Notes under the pieces: generated by a model
The model's database searches: none
Told to the model about the DNA's origin: nothing
What the model saw: only the letters and a program-made list of their open reading frames with translations
Source of the DNA: Agarophyton chilense
Taxonomy: Eukaryota; Rhodophyta; Florideophyceae; Gracilariales; Gracilariaceae
Assembly (NCBI GenBank): GCA_030374765.1
Contig: JARGXX010000088.1
Coordinates: 2,170,001-2,234,000, forward strand
Direction of reading: 5' to 3'
Length of the DNA: 64,000 nucleotides
Made by a program: the position numbers and the translations under genes
In this document: in pieces, positions 56,380 through 64,000 of the stretch
Numbering within the stretch: position 1 is the first letter of the stretch
Layout: the number at the start of each line of letters is the position of its first letter

Positions 56380-59300
56380 CTATACCCGCACGGCAAGGGC
56401 GCCCGGAATTTGGAGGTCACCGCGGCTTATTCTCTTTTTTCTAACCTTGTCAACAAAATATCGCCTTCCGGATATGTCAAGTACTCCGAAAAGGCGTTGA
56501 ATACATTCATTCGTCTCAATGGAAACCTCTGAACGCCTTCTATCCCTCGTGTACACAAGATCTAGTTGTTCCTCATTCACACACCCATACTGCCACTTGA
56601 TCTGAAAAAGAGCTAACATGAGCACTTGCTTCCCATCTTGTCTATTAATTTCGATGCAGGCCTCGAATATCCGTTGTACCTCACCATAGTACAGATCTCT
56701 CGTCTTTCGAAGTGATGTCGTATGGGATACTCCAGAATGAGAATCAGCATCGATCTGTGCTTCGTCAACCCTCAAAAACTCTCCCGTGATGCAATGCTTT
56801 TGACGCGCTCCACGTGTGGACTTGCATCGTTTCGTGTACCACTCCTTGGTTTCAATGGAAAATTGTTGATTACTCTTGAAGATTGTGGCCCACTGGTACT
56901 GTTTGAGAGAAGTGATTCTATAGCTTTGGACGCCATTGGAGACGTTCTGCCTCATGAACCTTGATATAGAACTTCTTTTTTCTCCGCATACCTCGCTCTC
57001 GATTCCAGTTCCATGACACTCGACGCCTGTACTGGTACAATGTGTACCTTTCCCTTCGCCTGATGATACAGAGTCCTGATCACTTGTTTCGCTCTTGAGC
57101 CTCAGAGTTTTCTCTTCGACGACTCGCGGATCAAGTCCATTGTTCATAATCCGAAGGGCGAATAGTCTATGGTTCTTACGGAACAAGTGAGAGTATACAT
57201 TTGTCTTGGAGGTCATTCGCCTTCCCATGTCCCCAAGAAGTCGCTCGATAAGAAACTGAGATGTCGTTGGAAGAGGGCCACACTGTTTCAAAAGGTCTGG
57301 AAGGTGCAATACTGCATGAGTTGTAGGTGTGAAGCAGTACGCATCTGAAGATTTTCTGTAGAACAAATCGACGAACCTTGCGTACAGCTCCTCCACAACA
57401 TGCTTTAACTATTCAACTTCACCATTTACGCACTAATATTGGAAGCATATTGATATCAGCCTCGACGTCAGCTTACATATAGTTAATATTTTTCGCTCAA
57501 CTCCTTCACGATGCAGAAATGGAACGAGGTACATTTCTAACTGACGTTTGAAGTTCTCGGCCTTATATCTTTCTATGTCACGGAGAGCCAACGGTTGCCT
57601 CCCCATGAGACAGGAATTCCTCCTGAACATCGATCTATGTTACTATCTATCTTGTGGAGTGTGTTACTTGGTATACAGTAGCTCGGAGTCGTTTCCATCT
57701 TCTCATGGCGAGCGTGAAATCCGCAGAGAAGCTTCAGCAAATGTTTACTCCAGCCCAAGAGTACCAGATGCATCACTTCGTATGGAAAAGAGTACTTGAA
57801 GTCCATGGAAAGCTTTCGAAAACAAGAATGGCGTTTGATGCCGGTTTTTCGTGCAGTTTCCTTCATTTCAGCAGCAGCAGCATCGACGAGTCGTTTGAGC
57901 TTGCCCCACGTGGAAATTATATCGCGTTCGTGGCGAGCCGAGCCGCATTCGATTTTGATAATGTCCCCAACTTTGTATACAATGTTACGCCCTCTCCTAT
58001 TTTCCAACACAGCTTTCACAAGGCCAGATGAAATATTAGGAACAACGTAAGAGCTGTTACACTCGGGTATGTACGTCTTTTGCTTGAGGCAGAATCTACA
58101 AAACACTGTACCGGTGTGTCCAACGTACCCCAGCAGTTTTGAAGCTGCAGGCCAGTCAGCCGTGAAGAAAAGTACGTGTGCTCGGACAAGTCGGATACGC
58201 TTATCACGGCAGACAACCTGGACATCTTTCTGTAGCTTGCGAAAGTCTTTCACAATTTCAGACATGAATGTGTCAAAGTACTGGGATACATGAGAGCCAG
58301 GTACAACGGCGAGGATGAGGGCGTTATTTGCTCTCGATCGTTCTTCTACGCTGAAGTTCAATACTGTGCAAACGAGGGGCCAAGAAGATATTGGTTGCCC
58401 CTTTCTGTTCTTTGCGCACTCAAAACCATCTGTGGAGAATGTGAGAAACACATGCAGCACATCTGATTCTTCATCTTACTGCTGCATGCAACTGGAGAAT
58501 TTTCTTTGAAACATATTACCATGATGGAAATCTTGGTCCTCGGCAACATTTATTGATTCCATGCAAGCATCTTTGGCTCGCTTGCATCCTTCAACAAGTT
58601 CTTGGAACGAGTCACGAACTCGGCATAGTGCCTTGATTGCAACTGTCGGTCTCAAGTACCAGAACTTTGCACTTCCAATTCCTTTGATAGTATTTTCACA
58701 AGCAGGACATTTAACTGCGTTTCTCAGCCTGACGGCGGAAGCAGTATGACCCTCCCTGCACATCTGCACATATGATTCCGTCGCAAGGGAATCGCGAACC
58801 GCGAACGAAAGCATTGTACGGTATGAAACCATGGCGTTGATTGGGGCAACAGTGAGAAGCTTTTCTAATGTTCTCTGAGATATACCTGACAGTTCAGCAG
58901 TATAGAGAAAGGCTCCAAGCCTTCTGAACTCATCAGCGCTTTGTACACCTGTATTCCTCGTTTCAAAACCAACAATGGCATCTGAGGAAAGGGAAAGTTG
59001 GGAAGCCGGATGAGGGTCAGAATCTTCGGCACTTCTGGACATTTGGCCATCATCGGATTCATAGAAGCCAGAGCTCTGTCTGTCTATATCGAAAGCATAC
59101 GCATCCAAAGTACTGATAGCGCCAGGTTGCAACAACGAAAGTTGCGCATCCTCATTTTCCGCATCCATGGGAAGATTATGGAAACTGTTTTGAGGATTCA
59201 CGATGGGCACATGAAGGGGTGAATCCTCCTCTCTACCAAGATCACATCCCCTCACATCGGAGCTCTCCTCCATTTCGCTCAAATCTTTCTGCGTTTGAAG

Positions 59301-59513
59301 TGAAGAAATAGATTGCTCATCATTCAGCAATTTCTGATCGGGCTCGAGCTCCCATCTGCACCTTCTTTTTCTGCAAGGGGCTTGCTCGGGAAGCCTCGTA
59401 TATTGTTCGGAGCTTTCTTGAGAGACGGGTGCTGGGGGTTCCCATCGTTCGCCACGCATTTGCCATCTCCCCTTACGCTTTCTAGATTGAAAGAAGGACG
59501 TGGACATGTTCAT
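56380..59513 (-). mobile_element. CACTA (En/Spm-type) DNA transposon transposase, broken
   Basis: Exon 1 (59513-58520) starts MNMSTSFFQSRKRKG. It contains a zinc-binding CPAC pair followed by a KFWYLRPTVAIKALCR block near 58640-58740. A 45-bp intron (58475-58519, phase 1) leads into the TNP2-type catalytic region. That region has the conserved start FSTDGFE, SSWPLVCTVLNF, ALILAVVPGSH and the CRFC pair after GYVGHTGTV. A frameshift near 57610 passes to ALRDIERYKAENFKRQL, which stops at 57433. Then 57396-56380 carries the DUF4218-like tail (HAVLHLPDLLKQCGPL, ERLLGDMGRRM). The element moved by cut and paste. At least one frameshift and one stop break this copy, and terminal repeats were not found. 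Confidence 0.8.
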
Positions 59514-60151
59514 GCTGGAGCTGCAGAGAAGGATATTGTGAGAAGGAGGAACTCAGTATTGAACGATGATGCTAAAACGAGGTAGCCGCGTTATCATGGA
59601 GTTCAGAATTTGAATATTGATGGCTAACGCAGATCCGGCGTATAGTCCTAGCTCCCTCTACCTCTCCGGGCAGGTTCAAGGGTCAAAATTTGTCAAATTT
59701 GTGGCCGAATGTAGAAAGGGCATTTTGAGACCAACTTTTAGGCAAATGGAGAATGTTCACCCCAAAGCTTGCTGGCGCTTTCGTTTGAAGTCCGCTCGTT
59801 TTCTTTCGATGTGACTTCCATATAAGTTCCCCCTCAAACATTTCTTCGAGCTTCACCTCCCGTGTCTTCCCCTTCCAGGCTCCATTTCATCCCTTCTGTC
59901 TCTTTCCCGTCGCTCCGGTCCACATCCAATTCCCCATCTCGTTCATTTCCGTTCCCGTGCACCGCGTACCGTATTCGTTCTTTCGACTTCTTCGAACGAA
60001 AGCGACGGCAGCGTACCAAAGTACGGTTAACGCATTGTAAGTACTGCCTAGTTCACGTTTACACTGATGAGAGTGCTTCATCTTCTGCTAACTTTCATGC
60101 ATATATTTCGTTTGCTCTGCGTTTTCAATGACTTAGGGTTCTTCATGCATC
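59514..60151. promoter_or_regulatory. Divergent region between CACTA transposase and the 60152 ORF
   Basis: 638 bp between divergent start codons, with a C/T-rich tract at about 59840-59960 of the kind seen in 5' leaders here. If both ORFs belong to one transposon this is its internal promoter. Confidence 0.4.
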
Positions 60152-61531
60152 ATGGGGTCTCGAGTTAATAACCCAGTCACTGCAGATTGCAATCAGTCGT
60201 CGATGCAGCAGGAAAGAATCATCGACAGCCGGTCGGGAGGTCATATAGTTCTCCCAAACACTATCGGCATTCCAACAGCGGCCTATAAACGGAGAATGAA
60301 GGAATCAGATAGGCCTGGCCTTCCCACCGGCACCGTTCTGTCAGCGCGCTTAGTTTTCAACCGTCTGTACCGGGAGCAGATGGGAACTTCGGCTCCATCG
60401 AATGAAAACTATCCTGTGTATGCAGAGATGGCAAACGCAGTCAAGGACCTCATCAGGCAGTTTCTGTATCAGAGGATGTCATTAAGGCGCGGAGAAAGGA
60501 CATTCACTTCTGTGAAAATCGAGTATGCTACTCAACTGACGCATCTCAAGCGGAAGATTGTGGATGAATTTCCAGTTCTCGGAGCGGCTCAGAACTTCTG
60601 GCTGGCGATGGAGTTTATCAAAGAATCCATGCAACGCGATAAGAAGGCTTTGATCGAAGCTTCGAAAAAGGCAGCCAGGAGACGTTTATTGTCCACTGAT
60701 CTTGGCGGAATCCAGAACGACTTGAGTGCACATGCACCTGAGCAGAACGGCCCCAATCCCGTTTTGTCTCCCGTTGTGTCTCCCGTTCTCTCTATGCATG
60801 TCCGGTCAGGGGAGCATGTGCAAGGTGGTGCGATGCGAATGAATGACAGGTCTGACGGTGGGAGATGCCGCCCTAGCCAAACTCAACGACGAAACCAGAA
60901 TCAACGTTCGCGTAAGCGCACTGCAAGGGGCAATGACAGGTCTGCACAAGTTGAACCTCTTCCAGATGACGATCAAGTACTTCAACGCCACGGCCACTTC
61001 GCACTGCATTCAATTAGTAACGCCGGTTCGTCTGCTAGGTGCTTTTCAAGAGGCATTAGTGGCCCTCCTCCGCAACCCGATCAACATAGTATTCACAATC
61101 AGAGCGGTGAGCCCTATCGCAACGAGCAGAACAGTAACCAGTTGCAGGCTGCTGTGACCGAGAGGACCTCGAACAAGCGCCCCTTCAACCAAATTTCCAC
61201 ATTGTCCAACAATTCGGGTGAATTCGATGATGACAACAAAGACCAACATGATGAGTATCGCTCTCAAGCGCCACAAAAACAGCAGCGGCAGCGTAAGACA
61301 ACACGGAACGGAGTGAAGGAAAGGACATGCAGAAAAGGCATCTCCAACTCCAGGACCATGCAGAGGCTACATGAAAGCGAAACATCTGAAGATGAGTCTG
61401 ACTCAACTGTGCTTCACGGGGCAGAGGAAACTTGGGTTGCACGCCACAGAGAAGCACGTCAGAGCTCTCATATTAGAAATTCGAAGGCAGCTGTTTCTCG
61501 ATTCCGCGCCCCTCGCTCCATGAAGCCGTGA
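60152..61531 (+). CDS. Hypothetical 459-residue protein, possible transposon partner
   Basis: An intronless open frame from the ATG at 60152 (MGSRVNNPVTADC). Residues about 40-180 look folded and helical (SARLVFNRLYREQM, VKDLIRQFLYQRMSL, FWLAMEFIKESM). The remaining ~280 residues are Gln/Asn/Arg/Ser-rich and disordered, with basic clusters (QRRNQNQRSRKR, KQQRQRKTTR). I recognise no family. It faces away from the CACTA transposase across 638 bp, so it may be a second gene of that element (a DNA-binding accessory protein) or a host gene. The frame is intact, unlike the transposase. Confidence 0.55.
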   Translation: MGSRVNNPVTADCNQSSMQQERIIDSRSGGHIVLPNTIGIPTAAYKRRMKESDRPGLPTGTVLSARLVFNRLYREQMGTSAPSNENYPVYAEMANAVKDLIRQFLYQRMSLRRGERTFTSVKIEYATQLTHLKRKIVDEFPVLGAAQNFWLAMEFIKESMQRDKKALIEASKKAARRRLLSTDLGGIQNDLSAHAPEQNGPNPVLSPVVSPVLSMHVRSGEHVQGGAMRMNDRSDGGRCRPSQTQRRNQNQRSRKRTARGNDRSAQVEPLPDDDQVLQRHGHFALHSISNAGSSARCFSRGISGPPPQPDQHSIHNQSGEPYRNEQNSNQLQAAVTERTSNKRPFNQISTLSNNSGEFDDDNKDQHDEYRSQAPQKQQRQRKTTRNGVKERTCRKGISNSRTMQRLHESETSEDESDSTVLHGAEETWVARHREARQSSHIRNSKAAVSRFRAPRSMKP

Positions 61532-62608
61532 GAGACTTTGTGATAGTCCTGTCGTGTTGCTAATGACATGTTTCCTATTGTAAGTACATTCGCCTTCATT
61601 GATTTATGCGGGCTCTGCTGGCTAACACCTCGAACTGCTCCAGGTCCCTAACCTTTCGCAAACGATATCATGTTCAAAATTACTCTATTGCAAAGCATAT
61701 TCAACATAACGTTTATGGTGTTATCGCCAACCACGGAGTACCTACAGTGAGTTCCTCCCGTTTCCAACCATGATTAGAACCTCATACGCCTCACCAGACT
61801 AACCAACTATCGTTCTTTTGATTTCAATGTGTCAGGACTCCCGATTAACTTTCTGTTACCATGAAGTTCGTATGTATCACCATAGATTGGGCGAACGGTA
61901 CGATTTGAAATCTGGATGAGGCGGTTTTTGGTGTAAGAAATGGTTTTAGTTGTTCATTGCTTGACTTGCATCAAGTGTGAGTTCTAGATGCGATACAGTT
62001 TTGATCATACAAAGTAGTTTTTTCGTCTAAGAAAGTCTAAGTGAGGGAAATTCCATCTTTGTATGGGAGAGCTTGGAGACTATCATCTTCATAAGAAGTG
62101 GGACTGGAGAAGGCCCCTTTCGGTGGATTTTACGAGTAAACTGTTGAGGTTTGGTCGACTGTGCCCCCAAGCCCTTTGGAGTGTTGGAAATAGTGGAAAA
62201 CAAAAAGTGGATTTAAGCATGGGCACTTTTGGGCACCCTCCGCGGAAAAACGCATATGCGCCTCATCTCAATCTCAACGTGAAACGGCCATCTGATTGGC
62301 TACTGCAAATGCCCTCATGCAACGTGGTATGGACAAGTGGTCTGGTTCTAATGGGGCGTGTTGGGGCTTCGGCCCAAGTGGAGCGATTTGATTGGACGAG
62401 AGCGCTGAATGAGCACGGGCTATGCAGTTGGAGAGAATGTGCGAATGTGGGCTGGATACGGGGTTTGGCCGTAACAGCCGAATCTGGGCTGCGCGGGGTG
62501 GTTGGCACTGGCGCACCACTTTGGATGATTTTTTTGAGTTTTTATTTGATATGCTTCATGTTTGAAATTGTTTTGGCGCGCAACTCCTCGTCGCACAGTG
62601 GCAAGGTG
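61532..62608. other. Intergenic DNA, no gene seen
   Basis: About 1.1 kb. Open frames at 62063-62611 on both strands show no family resemblance and are probably chance. Confidence 0.4.
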
Positions 62609-63728
62609 TGAGACGTGGGTGACCCGCCGACGGTCAGCACCGGCGGCGGAACTGCGTGCGAGGTAGATATAGTTTTCAATGACGGTCGCCAACGATCGAA
62701 GTAAATTGTCAAGGCTGACTACCTTCCTTTGTTTCTCTTCTTTTATTTTTCTCTTCTTCTCGTCTTTTCCCCCTCTTCTTCCTTTTCCTTTACCTAACCT
62801 GCGCTCACGTTGTGAGGTTATGGGCCCAGAGCGTCGACTCTTCGCAGACGTCACGCTCTACTAACATTTATTTGGATTCAAGAAGATTCCCTACTGCGAC
62901 AGGTGCGCGATCTACGACTAACGCTCATCTGGATTCAAGAAGTTATTTTGTTTTGCGACAGGCGTGTACCCTGCGGACTTCCTCCTTGGTGGCGAAAACA
63001 TATCGCGTTTGTTAGTACCCCCTTGGCACGAGACCGGGAAGTCTGCCAAATCCTGCTCTCCGTCCGTAGAGTACGGAGGTCGATGAATTGGGCTTGGAAG
63101 TGTAGGAGCAACCGTACTACACCGCACGACCGCGCTACTTTCCCGCAAGAGGCTAGCTTGGGTCAACTGGGGGAAGTGTATCTTGACGACACCCCTCCTT
63201 GGGACGCCTCGTAGGGACTAAAAGCGCCGGACTCTGAAGTGCGCAGAGTTCGGTAGGTAATCAAAGCGTACCTCACCTGGAGAGAGTAACCAGGGTCCAG
63301 GGGATCATCCTTTAGGGTAGCGGAGGTAGTTTCTCCCGCCAGTGCGCCCGCCTACCTCGAGCAAGTCTCGGTAGGTTCAATCAAGAAGTTTCAACCCGAA
63401 GTCGAGAAGTTTGTCTGTTCCGGGTACGCCTTCTGCCACTGCCCGTGAGTATACTCCAAGCGTGGGAGCACCCGAGCTCCGCTTGTGATCGCGTACGAGA
63501 CGCGTCTCGGTGAGCGTTGCAGGCTACGTCAAAAGTCTCCGCTGTCGTCCTCGCTGTCGAACGTTTGAGTTGGGATACTCCGTTCGGGCAAGCTCGGCCA
63601 CGAATTCATCACTGCTCGTGGCCCTTTTCTTAAACTTCCCAAGGCATTGAGTCCCTCACTCTGCTTCCCTCTACTAATTAATTTCGTTTGGTTCCGTTCT
63701 ATCTGCTTCGTGGATAACAGACTGAAAT
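62609..63728 (+). mobile_element. Probable LTR/leader of a Ty1/copia element (bounds uncertain)
   Basis: GC-rich DNA leading to the copia gag at 63729. TGAGACGTGGGTG at 62609 is only a possible left end. An imperfect direct repeat with a 57-bp period (GGATTCAAGAAG at 62874 and 62931, each followed by GCGACAGG) lies inside. A primer site could not be named. The second LTR lies outside the window. Confidence 0.35.
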
Positions 63729-64000
63729 ATGTCGGACACGGAAATGGAATCCGAAAGTACTACCGGGATGAAAATCCCTCGTTTTCATGGAAGGCGTGGT
63801 GATGATTATGCCCTATGGCGCCATCGCCTTCGTGCTGCATGCCGTGTTAAAGGTGTGTGGAACGTTGTGGAATCCGATTCTGGATATTCAGCAACTACTG
63901 AAGCAACATCGGATACCGCTATTGATAGCGCTCGAGTTGTCGCCAAGCGCGAGAAGGCATGTGGAATCATAATATGCGCCTTGGGTGATGCGCCACTTCG
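63729..64000 (+). CDS. Start of a Ty1/copia gag (continues past the window)
   Basis: The ATG at 63729 opens a frame to the window edge (90 codons seen): MSDTEMESESTTG, then KIPRFHGRRGDDYALWRHRL and KGVWNVVE. The F-G--Y--W---L followed by KG-W-VV is the N-terminal signature of copia-type Gag proteins (the DUF4219/UBN2 group). Gag forms the particle that packages element RNA. No break is visible in the part seen. Confidence 0.75.
   Translation, partial: MSDTEMESESTTGMKIPRFHGRRGDDYALWRHRLRAACRVKGVWNVVESDSGYSATTEATSDTAIDSARVVAKREKACGIIICALGDAPL

Noticed and set aside
62063-62611. 182-codon plus-strand frame
   Set aside because: No recognisable domain, several competing open frames on the other strand, and it sits in probable repeat DNA.
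1-64000. tRNA, rRNA, CRISPR or bacterial-type operon features
   Set aside because: None seen by eye. The spliced genes and element types show a eukaryotic nuclear sequence. A covariance-model tRNA search would be needed to exclude a missed tRNA.

Overview
This is a eukaryotic nuclear window. It holds spliced genes for a cytosolic ribosomal protein, a mitochondrial ribosomal protein, a p24 secretory cargo receptor and EXO1. Introns are few and short (about 77-166 bp), and in several genes they sit just behind the start codon. Host genes are packed into a small island, and most of the rest is transposable elements. The combination of sparse 5'-biased introns, gene islands in a sea of Ty3/gypsy elements and a thermospermine-synthase-type aminopropyltransferase best suits a red alga (florideophyte type). 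That assignment is inference; no marker in the window proves it.

Layout. 1-26 kb: a nest of Ty3/gypsy chromodomain elements. A partial LTR (192-710) abuts a reversed, 5'-truncated element G1 (711-5210). A truncated Tc1/mariner copy (5210-6064) follows, then a large element G2 (6065-26098). A complete second element G3 (7903-16811) is inserted in G2, flanked by the 5-bp target duplication ccggt. G1 and G2 each carry an extra long gene on the opposite strand between the end of pol and the 3' LTR. 26.1-29.5 kb: AT-rich, almost gene-free. 29.5-38.4 kb: the gene island, with a HhH-fold protein, an ACL5-type aminopropyltransferase, eL27, mitochondrial uS5m, EXO1 and a p24 protein. From the aminopropyltransferase on, they alternate divergent and convergent. 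39.6-44.9 kb: a second copy of the Tc1 + LTR + gag/pol block (G4), cut off before reverse transcriptase. 45-53 kb: decayed host genes (RPT6 fragment, NAA20 with one stop, a C2H2 zinc-finger gene) and one spliced unknown gene. 54.7-61.5 kb: a CACTA-type DNA transposon with possible companion ORFs. The window ends in the start of a Ty1/copia gag.

Relationships. The island genes serve DNA repair and mismatch processing (EXO1, possibly the HhH protein), translation (eL27, uS5m), polyamine metabolism and ER-Golgi transport. They share short intergenic regions: 553 bp and 412 bp between divergent starts, 66 bp between the convergent EXO1 and p24 stops. The most unusual feature is the long antisense gene conserved between two divergent chromodomain retroelement families. 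It starts 35-48 bp from the 3' LTR and its product resembles no family I recognise.
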